In this document: positions 24,662 to 32,438 of the stretch, piece after piece
Layout: each line of letters starts with the position of its first letter
How positions within the stretch are numbered: the stretch's first letter is position 1
From: JAGPDF01 sp052035735
GTDB taxonomy: Bacteria; Acidobacteriota; Thermoanaerobaculia; Multivoradales; JAGPDF01
Length of the DNA: 32,944 nucleotides
Reading direction: 5' to 3'
Assembly: GCA_052035735.1 (NCBI GenBank)
Contig: JBPOHI010000094.1
Location: forward strand, 1-32,944
Notes under the pieces: model-generated
The model's database searches: none
What the model was told of the DNA's origin: nothing
Seen by the model: the letters and a program-made list of their open reading frames with translations, nothing else
Position numbers and translations under genes: made by a program

Positions 24662-24887
24662 CTTCGGCGTATTCCAGGGCCATACGCGCGGACTGGTAGG
24701 CCCGCCAGGCGCTCTCGTCCTCCGCTACATCCCAACCGTGGCGATCGAGATAGGCCCGCGCCTGCGCCCGGATCCGCGCCTCCTCGAGAAGCTCGGCGAG
24801 GAGGCCCGAGCGCGTCGTTCCGCGCCGTTGGGCTTCGGCATCGGCGAACTCGAGCAGCTCCGCGGGCAGCGAAACTCCGATCTTCAC
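24651..24887 (-). CDS. Ribbon-helix-helix antitoxin partner of MazF
   Basis: 78 residues. The N-terminal part, KIGVSLPAELLEFADAEAQ followed by RRGTTRSGLLAELLEEA, is a ribbon-helix-helix DNA-binding motif: one strand that pairs in a dimer and two helices. The acidic C-terminal tail (DVAEDESAWRAYQSARM, LEYAEDDW) should wrap around MazF and block its RNA site. The start is the GTG read from 24887; the longer open frame upstream lacks family similarity. A TACGCT box six bases upstream suggests a leaderless transcript. The direct repeat at 24917-24939 could be its operator. Confidence 0.88.
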   Translation of the reverse strand: MKIGVSLPAELLEFADAEAQRRGTTRSGLLAELLEEARIRAQARAYLDRHGWDVAEDESAWRAYQSARMALEYAEDDW

Positions 24888-24893
24888 GGCGCG

Positions 24894-24899
24894 AGCGTA
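24894..24899 (-). promoter_or_regulatory. Putative -10 box for a leaderless antitoxin transcript
   Basis: On the minus strand TACGCT is followed by six bases and the GTG start. The same hexamer stands before the FHA-GGDEF gene. No ribosome site is seen. Confidence 0.4.
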
Positions 24900-24916
24900 G
24901 CACCGCGGGAGAGAAT

Positions 24917-24939
24917 CGGGTATCTCTGCGGGTATTCTG
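24917..24939. repeat. Tandem direct repeat upstream of the antitoxin gene
   Basis: CGGGTATCTCTG (24917-24928) is followed at once by CGGGTATTCTG (24929-24939). AGAAT before and ATTCT at the end also make a wider inverted pair. It lies about 30 bases upstream of the antitoxin start, where ribbon-helix-helix antitoxins usually bind repeated half-sites to repress their own operon. Confidence 0.4.
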
Positions 24940-25046
24940 CGGTCATCGAATTCGCCAGGCCAAAGTCGTTTCGCGGCAGGTCGGCTCTTCCGGTGGCGGA
25001 ATGCGCTCATGAGCGGCAGAGGGGGAGCGGCAGGCCCTGGCGCGAG

Positions 25047-25070
25047 GCTGGGCGATCGAGATCGCCCAGC
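25047..25070 (-). terminator. Hairpin after the TPR-thioredoxin gene
   Basis: GCTGGGCGAT and ATCGCCCAGC form a perfect 10-bp stem with a 4-base loop, beginning about ten bases after the minus-strand stop. No T run follows, so it may slow transcription or protect the 3' end rather than act as a classical terminator. Confidence 0.5.
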
Positions 25071-25079
25071 GACCCATCC

Positions 25080-26126
25080 TCAGGGAACCTTGGGCACGGC
25101 GGCGCGCTTCGCGCCGGCGATGGCGCGGCGGATCTCGTTCTGGATGGCGCGCTCGACGTTTTCGCTCCAGCCGGAGTACCGGAACACGATCGCCCCCTCG
25201 TGATCGGCCAGGATGTATGTCGGGTAAGCGTTGACGTCCATCTCGCGCACGAAGCGGTGCTGCTGGTCCCAGACCTGCGGCCATGTCATGCCGTGATCGG
25301 CGATGAATCCCTTGAGCGCCGCCTCGTTGGAGTCGTTCGCCACGCTGACGACGACCAGCGGCAGGCTCTTCGAACGCTGGACGAGCGCTTTGAGGCTCGG
25401 AACCGCGTCGCGGCAGGGGGCGCACCAGGTCCCCCAGAAGTCGAGCAGCACGACCTTGCCTGCGAGGTCCTCGTTGGTGATGTAGTCGCCCTCGAGCGTG
25501 ACCAGCTCGAGCGACGGCAGCATGCTCTCCCTTGCGCGGCGGGGATTTTCGAGAATGTCCTCTGCTACCTTGGTGTTGGCTGATTTCGGAGCCTGATCGA
25601 TGAAGAGCCTCAACTCTGCGAGTCCCTCATCGTCGCGGCCAAGACGCATCAGAGTCACTCCGAGGTTGAAGTGCGTCATGGCGTCCGGTACGAGAGTCAG
25701 GACCTTGCGAAACGAGCTCTCCGCAAGGCGGAGCTTCTCGGCGTCTTTCCCCGCGAGAGCGAAGTGGGAGAGCGCCAGTTGGTTCCAGCCGACGGCCTGC
25801 AAGTCCGGATCGTCGATGAGCTGCAGGGCGTCTTCGGCGCTCTTCGCTGCGTCGCGATGGGCACCGAGCGCCGAATAGGCCTTCCCCAGGCCCAGCAAAC
25901 AGAGCGCGCAGCGATCGCCGGCCAACTTGTTTGCCTTCTTGTAGAGCTTGATCGCCTCTCCGTAGTCGCGCTTCGCGACCTTTTCGTCGCCGGCAAGGCG
26001 CAGCGCCTCGGCCTCTGGCGAGAGGGACGCCGCTGGCGTCGCATCGGCCGCGGGCGGCGCGGTCGCCGCGCCGGCGATCGCCGGAAGCAGGAGGGTCAGC
26101 AGAAGCGCCGGGCGCCGCGCTGTCAT
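25080..26126 (-). CDS. Exported TPR-thioredoxin (TlpA-like) fusion protein
   Basis: 348 residues. A signal peptide is likely (ALLLTLLLPAIAGAATA). Residues of about 38-200 form tetratricopeptide repeats: AKRDYGEAIKLYKKANKLAG, LGLGKAYSALGAHRDAAKSA and MTHFNLGVTLMRLGRDDEGL. The C-terminal part (about 205-340) is a TlpA/ResA-like thioredoxin fold with LLDFWGTWCAPCRDAVPSL (active-site Cys235 and Cys238) and the cis-proline segment VNAYPTYILAD. It should act as a thiol-disulfide protein outside the cytoplasm, with the TPR part choosing a partner. A second CxxC (Cys73, Cys76) lies within the TPR region. Its ATG overlaps the stop of the M28 peptidase gene, so the two are co-expressed. Confidence 0.92.
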   Translation of the reverse strand: MTARRPALLLTLLLPAIAGAATAPPAADATPAASLSPEAEALRLAGDEKVAKRDYGEAIKLYKKANKLAGDRCALCLLGLGKAYSALGAHRDAAKSAEDALQLIDDPDLQAVGWNQLALSHFALAGKDAEKLRLAESSFRKVLTLVPDAMTHFNLGVTLMRLGRDDEGLAELRLFIDQAPKSANTKVAEDILENPRRARESMLPSLELVTLEGDYITNEDLAGKVVLLDFWGTWCAPCRDAVPSLKALVQRSKSLPLVVVSVANDSNEAALKGFIADHGMTWPQVWDQQHRFVREMDVNAYPTYILADHEGAIVFRYSGWSENVERAIQNEIRRAIAGAKRAAVPKVP

Positions 26127-27811
26127 CGCCGCCCTGCGCTTTCAGTCATCGCCTCGAGCGCCCGCAGGCGCGCCGCTTCGAACTCGTCGCCGGGGTTCCA
26201 GGTCGGCATCGCGTCGGCATTGGCGACGGCGAGACCGACGGCCAGGGCGAGCTCGGTGTCCTCGATCATGCCGTCCCAGACCCAGGTCGCATCGATCTCG
26301 TCGCACGGCTGGTGGTAGCAGGTCGAGTCGTAGGCGCTCTGCCGGGAGCGCGCCGCCGCCGCATCCTCCCCGAGGAACTCGGTGCCCGGGTCGAGGTAGG
26401 CGGCCGGAACGCCGATGCGTGCGAAGTTGAACTGATCCGAGCGGTAGAAGGAGCCCTTCTCGGGGGCCGGGTCGCCGTGGACGACGCGCCCCTGCGCCGC
26501 TGCCGCGGCGGCGACCACGGCGTCGAGCGACGACTTGCCGAGGCCGACGAACGTCACGTCCTTCGTGCGGCCGTAGATGTTGGCCGAGTCGAGGTTGATG
26601 TTGGCGGCGATCTTCCCGGGCGCGACCGTCGGATGCGCGGCAAAGTGCTCCGAGCCGAGCAGCCCCTGCTCTTCAGCGGCGACGAAGAGGAAGACGATCG
26701 ACCGACGCGGCGAGACAGGCAGCGTCGCGAACGCCTTCGCCAGGGCGAGCAGCTGCGCGCAGCCGGTGGCGTTGTCGACCGCGCCGTTGTGGATGGTGTC
26801 GCCCGAGGCGTCGGCGCTGGCCACGCCGAGGTGGTCGTGGTGGGCGGTATAGATGACCGCTTCGCCGGCGAGCGCCGGATCGGAGCCCGGCAGCCGCCCT
26901 GCGACGTTGGCGGTCTCGACCTGGCGGATCCGGTTGGTGAGCGCGAGGCTGGTGCGCACGCCGAGCGGCACCGGGCGGAACGCCTTCGACTTCGCGGCCT
27001 GGATCAGGTCGGCGAGCGAACGGCCGGCGAGGGCGACGAGGCGCTCTGCGGCGCTCTCCGTCGTCCAGCCGGTGACCGCGAGGCGCGGCTCGCTGCCCGC
27101 GGGGAGCTCGAACTGCTCGCTCGACCACGACGACTGCACGACCTGGAAGGGGTAGCCGGCAGAGGGGGTGGTGTGGATGAGGATCGCCCCGGCCGCTCCC
27201 TGACGAGCGGCGCTCTCGTACTTGTAGGTCCAGCGTCCGTAGTAGAGGCGGCGCTTGCCGGCGAAAAGCGTCTCGTCCCAGTCCGGGTCGTTGTTGAGCA
27301 TCAGCAGGACCTTGCCGCGGAGATCGACGCCCTTGAAGTCGTCCCAGCCGAACTCGGGAGCCTGAATGCCGTAGCCGACGAAGACCACCTCGGCGTCAGT
27401 GAGGGTTGCCGTCGGCTGTTGCACCCCCGAGACGGCGATGAACTCCTCGCGGCGCGCCAGCGCGACCTTTCCCTGGGGCCCCGCGAACTCCCACGTCGGC
27501 GGCGCCTCGGAGGCGATGCCGACCATCGGGAAGGGCTGTTCCCAGGCGGGCTCCGCCGCCGTTCCCCCCGCCGGAACGAGCCCCAGGGCCTCGAGCTGGG
27601 TGGCGAGGTAGAGGCGCGCCAGGCGATCGCCGGCGCTCCCCGGTCCGCGCCCTTCGAGCGCGTCGGAGGAGAGGAACCGGACCGGTGCGGCGAGCGTCGC
27701 GGCGTCGATCTGCGCGCCAGCGGCGTGCAGCGCGTCGGGCAGCGCGAGGGAGACGAGAAGCTCTGCGGCGGCGAGGAGGGTCGTGAGCGGCAGCCATCGG
27801 GCTCGATTCAT
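26123..27811 (-). CDS. Secreted M28-family zinc aminopeptidase with PA domain
   Basis: 562 residues. A signal peptide is likely (LLAAAELLVSLALPDALHA). A protease-associated domain is inserted before the catalytic part (region AARQGAAGAILIHTTPSAGYP). The catalytic domain shows the two-zinc ligand set in order: YTAHHDHLG, HNGAVDNATGCAQLL, VAAEEQGLLGSEHF, NINLDSANIYG and CYHQPCDEID, with the catalytic glutamate in the AAEEQG segment. Such enzymes release N-terminal residues from peptides in the periplasm or outside the cell. The ATG at 27811 follows a purine-rich GAGGGAG. It is followed, with overlap, by the TPR-thioredoxin gene, possibly to keep exported thiols in order. Confidence 0.93.
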   Translation of the reverse strand: MNRARWLPLTTLLAAAELLVSLALPDALHAAGAQIDAATLAAPVRFLSSDALEGRGPGSAGDRLARLYLATQLEALGLVPAGGTAAEPAWEQPFPMVGIASEAPPTWEFAGPQGKVALARREEFIAVSGVQQPTATLTDAEVVFVGYGIQAPEFGWDDFKGVDLRGKVLLMLNNDPDWDETLFAGKRRLYYGRWTYKYESAARQGAAGAILIHTTPSAGYPFQVVQSSWSSEQFELPAGSEPRLAVTGWTTESAAERLVALAGRSLADLIQAAKSKAFRPVPLGVRTSLALTNRIRQVETANVAGRLPGSDPALAGEAVIYTAHHDHLGVASADASGDTIHNGAVDNATGCAQLLALAKAFATLPVSPRRSIVFLFVAAEEQGLLGSEHFAAHPTVAPGKIAANINLDSANIYGRTKDVTFVGLGKSSLDAVVAAAAAAQGRVVHGDPAPEKGSFYRSDQFNFARIGVPAAYLDPGTEFLGEDAAAARSRQSAYDSTCYHQPCDEIDATWVWDGMIEDTELALAVGLAVANADAMPTWNPGDEFEAARLRALEAMTESAGRR

Positions 27812-27876
27812 TCCGGCATTCTCCCTCGAATGTCGGCCGCGGCGCCTCTTTCCGCGCGCCTACGGCACCTCCTGCC

Positions 27877-27893
27877 GCGCGCCTCAGGCGCGC
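27877..27893. repeat. Perfect 17-bp palindrome between the M28 and DUF2071 genes
   Basis: GCGCGCCT, one central base, AGGCGCGC. A second copy of the half CCGCGCGCCT lies 23 bases to the left (27852-27861 against 27875-27884). It is in the 131-base divergent region, upstream of both genes, so it could be a regulator site. The very high GC content raises the odds of a chance match. Confidence 0.35.
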
Positions 27894-27907
27894 CGGCGCG
27901 GTGCCCC

Positions 27908-27936
27908 TTGCCGCTCGGCGGGAGACAGGCTAACTT
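27908..27936 (+). promoter_or_regulatory. Putative promoter for a leaderless DUF2071 transcript
   Basis: TTGCCG (27908-27913) and TAACTT (27931-27936) are exactly 17 bases apart. The GTG start follows the second box after six bases, leaving no room for a ribosome site. Confidence 0.55.
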
Positions 27937-27942
27937 CCCGGC

Positions 27943-28728
27943 GTGATCTTCGAAACGGCGCTCGCCGACGCTCTTTACCTGAACTGGGCGATTCCGCTCG
28001 CGGCGCTGCCGCCCCTGCCGCCGGGATTGCGCTACGACCAGGGGAGCGCGGTCGCCTCCGCCGGCGGCGCGCACGGCTTCTTCTCGCTGGTGCTGTTTCG
28101 CCAGGTGGGTCTTCATCCGCGCGCGGCGCGCTGGCTCGCGCTCTCCTACCCGCAGGTCAACGCGCGCCTCTACGTGCGCGACGCCTCGGGCAGCGCCGCG
28201 GTCCTGCTGCTGCGACAGCTGGTGCCGGGCTGGGTCGTGCCGATCGGCCGGCTGGTCGGCGGGCAGCCGCTCTCCGCCGCGGTCTTCGAGTTTCCCGGCG
28301 GCGCCGCGCGGGGGCGCACGTCCGGCGCTGCCGGGAGTGAGCCGGCAGACAAGGAGCTCTGGCGCTGGAAGTTCGCGGCCGGCTCGCGCCTCGCCGCCGC
28401 GGCGGAGATCGGGATGTCGGCCGGGGCGACGCCTGCCGGAGGCTCCTGGGAAGAGCAGGTCGCCTTCTTCCGCGACCGTCCGCGCACCTTCTGGAGCCAG
28501 GGCGAGGCGCTGCGCCGGATGACCATCGAGCCCGCGCCGGTGCCGGCGCTGCCGGTGCGGGCGCGCCTCGAGGTCTCCGATTGGCTCGACGTGCATCTGC
28601 CGTTCGCGCCGGCGGGCGGCTGGCAGGCGCTGCATTCCGCCTTTCTCGTGCCGAAGGTTCAGCTCGTCTTCGCCTTCGACACCGCGCGCGATCTGCCGGT
28701 GGCCGCACCGATGGCTGCGGCCGGATGA
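27943..28728 (+). CDS. DUF2071 (YqjF-like) family protein
   Basis: 261 residues matching the DUF2071 family, which is related in fold to acetoacetate decarboxylase-like proteins and has no firm function. Landmarks are LNWAIPLAALPPLPPGLRYD, HGFFSLVLFRQVG, LSYPQVNARLYVRD, AVLLLRQLVPGW and the late SDWLDVHLPFAP. A Gly/Ala-rich stretch near residues 125-135 is probably a loop. The start is GTG 27943, set by the promoter-like boxes just upstream. An MFS transporter gene starts four bases after its stop, so the two are likely co-transcribed. Confidence 0.82.
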   Translation: MIFETALADALYLNWAIPLAALPPLPPGLRYDQGSAVASAGGAHGFFSLVLFRQVGLHPRAARWLALSYPQVNARLYVRDASGSAAVLLLRQLVPGWVVPIGRLVGGQPLSAAVFEFPGGAARGRTSGAAGSEPADKELWRWKFAAGSRLAAAAEIGMSAGATPAGGSWEEQVAFFRDRPRTFWSQGEALRRMTIEPAPVPALPVRARLEVSDWLDVHLPFAPAGGWQALHSAFLVPKVQLVFAFDTARDLPVAAPMAAAG

Positions 28729-28732
28729 GCCG

Positions 28733-29974
28733 TTGATCCGCCGTCTCGGGCAGGGCTATGCACGCGCCTTCGCGGGCCTGCCGGGCGAGGTGTGGATCCT
28801 CGCCGTCGCGACGCTGGTCAATCGCGCCGGGACGATGGTGCTGCCGTTTCTCACCCTTTACCTCACCGGTCAGTTCGGTTGGAGCCCGGCGGCGGCCGGC
28901 CGGATGCTCGCCCTCTATGGCGCCGGGGCGATCGGCGGCGCCTTTCTCGGCGGCTGGGCGGCGGACCGCTGGTCGCCGGTAGCGGTGCAGCAGTTCTCGC
29001 TCGTCGGAACCGGCGTCGGTTTCCTCGCCCTGACGCGGCTCTCCTCGGAACACGCCTTCGGCATCGCCATGGTCGTCATCAGCCTGGTGGCGGAGATGTA
29101 CCGCCCGGCGCTGCTCGCGGCGGCCGGCAAGGACGTACCGGCGGAGGTGCGCGGGCGCTCGATGGGGCTCCTGCGGTTGGCGGTGAACGCCGGCATGTCG
29201 ATCGGCCCGGCCCTCGGAGGTCTCCTCGCGACGGTCAACTACGACCTGCTTTTCGTCGCCGATGCCTGCACCTGCTGGGCCGCCGCCGCGGTGCTCTTCC
29301 TCGTCCGCCGTCGTGCCACGCGCCGCGCCCGCGCCGCCTTCGCCGAGGCGGGCGGCGCCGTGGAGGCGCACCCTGGCGAAGCCCCTCCCTCCGGCTCGCC
29401 CTGGCGAGACGGCCCGTTCGTCCTCTTTCTCGGCCTGGCGACGCTCCTCGCGATCGTCTTCTTCCAGATCAACGGCACCTTCCCGCTCTACCTCCACCAC
29501 GAGTACGGGCTCTCCGAAGCCGGGATCGGCGCCCTGCTCGGGTTGAACGCGCTCATCGTCGTCGCGTGCGAGATGCTGATCCTGCATCGCATCGAGCGTC
29601 TGCCACCGCTCTCGGTGATCGCGCCGGGGGCTTTCCTCCTCTGCCTCGGTTTCGCCCTGCTGCCGCTCGCCCGCGGCGCGGTCTACGCCGCGGCCACGGT
29701 GCTGGTGTGGACGATCGGCGAGATGCTCACCCTGCCGATGGCCAACATCTTCGTCGCGGCGCGCGCTGGCTCGGCGCGCTCCGGCCGCTACATGGGTGCC
29801 TACACGATGTCGTTCGCCACCGCCTTCCTCATCGCGCCGGCGCTCGGTCTTTCGGTTTACGGGCGCTGGGGCGGGGCAGTGCTGTGGGGGGCCGCCGGCG
29901 TCGTCGGCCTCGCGCTCTGGCTCGGCTTTCGCGCTCTCGGACGCGTGCTAGCATCGCCGCCGGCCGGAGCGTGA
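28733..29974 (+). CDS. Major facilitator superfamily transporter
   Basis: 413 residues with about twelve transmembrane helices in two halves joined by a charged cytoplasmic loop (RRRATRRARAAFAEAGG, about residues 190-225). The A-type motif after helix 2 is present as GGWAADRWSPV, and the first helix has NRAGTMVLPFLTLYLTGQFG, as in drug-efflux type MFS proteins. The second half has MANIFVAARAGSARSGRYMG near helix 10-11. The substrate is unknown; export of a small hydrophobic compound is typical for this branch. The start is TTG 28733, four bases after the DUF2071 stop; no ATG or GTG fits the beginning of helix 1. Confidence 0.88.
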   Translation: MIRRLGQGYARAFAGLPGEVWILAVATLVNRAGTMVLPFLTLYLTGQFGWSPAAAGRMLALYGAGAIGGAFLGGWAADRWSPVAVQQFSLVGTGVGFLALTRLSSEHAFGIAMVVISLVAEMYRPALLAAAGKDVPAEVRGRSMGLLRLAVNAGMSIGPALGGLLATVNYDLLFVADACTCWAAAAVLFLVRRRATRRARAAFAEAGGAVEAHPGEAPPSGSPWRDGPFVLFLGLATLLAIVFFQINGTFPLYLHHEYGLSEAGIGALLGLNALIVVACEMLILHRIERLPPLSVIAPGAFLLCLGFALLPLARGAVYAAATVLVWTIGEMLTLPMANIFVAARAGSARSGRYMGAYTMSFATAFLIAPALGLSVYGRWGGAVLWGAAGVVGLALWLGFRALGRVLASPPAGA

Positions 29975-30043
29975 CGAGCGCCAGCGGCCGCAGGACGCCC
30001 GGAAGACACCGACTTTTTCGCTCGACTTTCGAAGAGACCGCTG

Positions 30044-31147
30044 ATGAATCTGACGGATCCCAGAAATCGCCGCCCGCAGCGCATCGCCGTGCTCCCCGGA
30101 GACGGCATCGGACGAGACGTCACCGCCGAGGCGGTCAAGGTGCTCGAGGCGGCGGCGGAGCGGCACGCGCTGCCGGTCGAGCTCGTGCACTTTCCGTGGA
30201 GCGCCGACCACTATCTCGAGACCGGCGTGTCGATCCCGCCCGGAGCGATGGAGGACCTGCGCGACAACTTCTCGGCGGTGTTCATCGGCGCCTACGGCGA
30301 CCCGCGGATTCCCGACATGCGGCACGCCGCCGACATCCTGCTCGGCATCCGCTTCCAGCTCGACCTCTACATCAACTTCCGTCCGTGCAAGCTCTACGAT
30401 GCGCGCCTCTGCCCGCTCAAGGGCAAGAGCGAAGCCGACATCGACTTCACCGTCTTCCGTGAGAACACCGAGGGGGCTTACGTCGGCGTCGGCGGCTTCT
30501 TCAAGAAGGGCACTCCCGACGAGGTCGCCGTGCAGGAGGAGGTCCATACCCGCAAGGGCGTCGAGCGCATCTGTCGCGCGGCCTTCGAGTGGGCGGCGGC
30601 GAACGGCAAGTCGAAGGTGCTGATGGCCGACAAGTCGAACGTCATGCGCTACGGCCACGACCTCTGGCAGCGCGTCTTCTTCGACCTGGCGAAAGAGTAT
30701 CCGGCGATCGAGGCTTCGCACATGTTCGTCGACGCGCTCTGCATGCAACTGGTGCGCGCCCCCGAGCAGTTCGAGGTCATCGTGTCGAACAACATGTTCG
30801 GCGACATCCTCACCGACCTCGGCGCGGCACTGCAGGGCGGCCTCGGCGTCGCCGGCTCGGCGAACCTCCATCCCGGGCGCACCTCGATGTTCGAGCCGGT
30901 ACACGGCTCGGCGCCGAAGTACGCCGGTACCGGCAGGGCCAACCCGATCGGCGCCATCCTGTCGACCGGCCTGATGCTCGAGACGCTCGGCCATGGACAG
31001 GCGGCGCGGGAGATCGAGAACATCGTCGCGGAGTCGATCCGATCGGGCAACACCACCCACGATCTCGGCGGCAGCCTGACCACCAGCGAAGTCGGCGACC
31101 TCGTGGCGCGGGCCGTCGCCGCCGGTTCCGCCGCCGCGGTTTCCTGA
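30044..31147 (+). CDS. Isopropylmalate/isocitrate dehydrogenase family enzyme
   Basis: 367 residues of the beta-decarboxylating dehydrogenase family. Signatures are RIAVLPGDGIGRDVTAEAV, FRENTEGAYVGVGGFFKKG (substrate-specificity loop), the catalytic Lys/Tyr area MADKSNVMRYGHDLWQRVF, the metal-binding VDALCMQLV with NNMFGDILTDLGAALQGG, and the cofactor segment FEPVHGSAPKYAGTGRANP. The loop differs from classical LeuB (ELTGG) and from isocitrate dehydrogenase (NTEDxYAG), so the substrate cannot be fixed; tartrate- or homoisocitrate-type enzymes are alternatives. The ATG follows GAAGAG. The LeuA-like gene lies 12 bases downstream, suggesting a shared 2-oxoacid chain-elongation step. No leuCD genes are in the window. 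Confidence 0.87.
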   Translation: MNLTDPRNRRPQRIAVLPGDGIGRDVTAEAVKVLEAAAERHALPVELVHFPWSADHYLETGVSIPPGAMEDLRDNFSAVFIGAYGDPRIPDMRHAADILLGIRFQLDLYINFRPCKLYDARLCPLKGKSEADIDFTVFRENTEGAYVGVGGFFKKGTPDEVAVQEEVHTRKGVERICRAAFEWAAANGKSKVLMADKSNVMRYGHDLWQRVFFDLAKEYPAIEASHMFVDALCMQLVRAPEQFEVIVSNNMFGDILTDLGAALQGGLGVAGSANLHPGRTSMFEPVHGSAPKYAGTGRANPIGAILSTGLMLETLGHGQAAREIENIVAESIRSGNTTHDLGGSLTTSEVGDLVARAVAAGSAAAVS

Positions 31148-31159
31148 GGAGATCCGCCG

Positions 31160-32398
31160 ATGCAACCCTCCGAGGCCGAGCTGATCTACGACTGGAACTG
31201 CGCCGAGGGCGACATGACGCCGGCGCGCGGGCGCATCGCGTTGAACGACGAGACGCTGCGCGACGGCCTGCAGTCGCCGTCGGTGAAGACGCCCTCGATC
31301 GACCAGAAGCTCGAGATTCTGCACGCCCTGGCCGGCATCGGCATCGATTCGCTGAACATCGGCCTGCCGGGGGCCGGCGCGCACGTCGTCGCCGACGTCA
31401 CGCGTCTCGCGCAGGAGATCGTCGACCACAAGCTCGCCATCGCCGCCAACTGCGCGGCGCGCACCCTCGAAGCCGACATCCGCCCGATCGTCGACATCTC
31501 GCAGCGCACCGGACTCGCCATCGAAGTCGCCTGCTTCCTCGGTTCGTCGCCGATTCGCCAGTACACCGAGGGCTGGGAGATGGCGAAGCTCCTCGAGCTG
31601 ACGCGCGAAGCGGTCGGGCTCGCAACCCGCGAAGGGCTGCCGGTGATGTACGTCACCGAGGACACGACGCGCGCCCGCCCGGAAGACGCCCGGGCGCTCT
31701 ACACCGCGGCGGTCGAGGCCGGTGCGCGGCGGATCTGCATCGCCGATACCGTCGGCCACGCGACGCCCGAAGGGGCGAGGAATCTCGTGCGCTTCCTTCG
31801 CCAGGTGGTGGACGACACCGGCTGTGACGTCGCGGTGGACTGGCACGGCCACAACGATCGCGGGCTGGGTCTCGCCAATGCGGTGGCCGCGGCCGAGGCC
31901 GGCGCCGACCGCATCCACGGCACGATCCTGGGCATCGGCGAGCGCGTCGGCAACTGCGCACTCGACCAGTTGCTGGTCAACTTCGAGCTCTTCGGCTGGA
32001 GCCACTGGAATCTGCGGCCGCTCGCGGGCCTCTGCGAGCTGGTCTCGCGGGCGACCGGCGTCGCGATCCCGGAGAGCTATCCGGTCTTCGGCCGCGACGC
32101 CTACCGCACGCAGACCGGCGTGCACGCCGCGGCGATTCTCAAGGCGAAGGCCAAGGGGCACGATTGGCTCGCCGACCGCGTCTACTCCGGCATCCCGGCG
32201 GCGATGGTCGGCCGGCGGCAGGAGGTCGAGGTCGGCCCGATGAGCGGCCAGGCGAACGTCACCTGCTGGCTGCTCGATCGCGGCATCGAGGCGCGCCCCG
32301 AGCTGGTGCACGCGATCTTCCGCGCCGCCAAGGAGTCGAACGCGGTGCTCTCGGAGGAGCGCCTGCGCGCCCTCTGCGCGAGCCACGCCGGAGTCTGA
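31160..32398 (+). CDS. LeuA-like DRE-TIM metallolyase (2-isopropylmalate/homocitrate synthase family)
   Basis: 412 residues. The TIM barrel opens with LNDETLRDGLQSPSVKTPS, containing the Arg-Asp metal and catalytic pair. It contains DWHGHNDRGLGLANAVAAAE with the His-x-His-Asn-Asp metal ligands, and GTILGIGERVGNCALDQLL, a LeuA-family segment. About 100 further residues form the linker subdomains (YRTQTGVHAAAILKAKAKG). The LeuA allosteric dimer domain of about 130 residues is absent, so leucine feedback is not expected. It should condense acetyl-CoA with a 2-oxoacid; HMG-CoA lyase is less likely given the partner gene. GAGGAG precedes the ATG by eight bases, and the dehydrogenase gene is immediately upstream. 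Confidence 0.86.
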   Translation: MQPSEAELIYDWNCAEGDMTPARGRIALNDETLRDGLQSPSVKTPSIDQKLEILHALAGIGIDSLNIGLPGAGAHVVADVTRLAQEIVDHKLAIAANCAARTLEADIRPIVDISQRTGLAIEVACFLGSSPIRQYTEGWEMAKLLELTREAVGLATREGLPVMYVTEDTTRARPEDARALYTAAVEAGARRICIADTVGHATPEGARNLVRFLRQVVDDTGCDVAVDWHGHNDRGLGLANAVAAAEAGADRIHGTILGIGERVGNCALDQLLVNFELFGWSHWNLRPLAGLCELVSRATGVAIPESYPVFGRDAYRTQTGVHAAAILKAKAKGHDWLADRVYSGIPAAMVGRRQEVEVGPMSGQANVTCWLLDRGIEARPELVHAIFRAAKESNAVLSEERLRALCASHAGV

Positions 32399-32426
32399 TC
32401 GCGCGGCGAGCGGGTCCGGCGCGCCG

Positions 32427-32432
32427 TAGAAT
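32427..32432 (+). promoter_or_regulatory. Putative -10 box for a leaderless hydrolase transcript
   Basis: TAGAAT (5/6 to TATAAT) is followed by six bases and the ATG at 32439, with no ribosome site between. The same hexamer stands before lipB. Confidence 0.5.
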
Positions 32433-32438
32433 CTCCGC

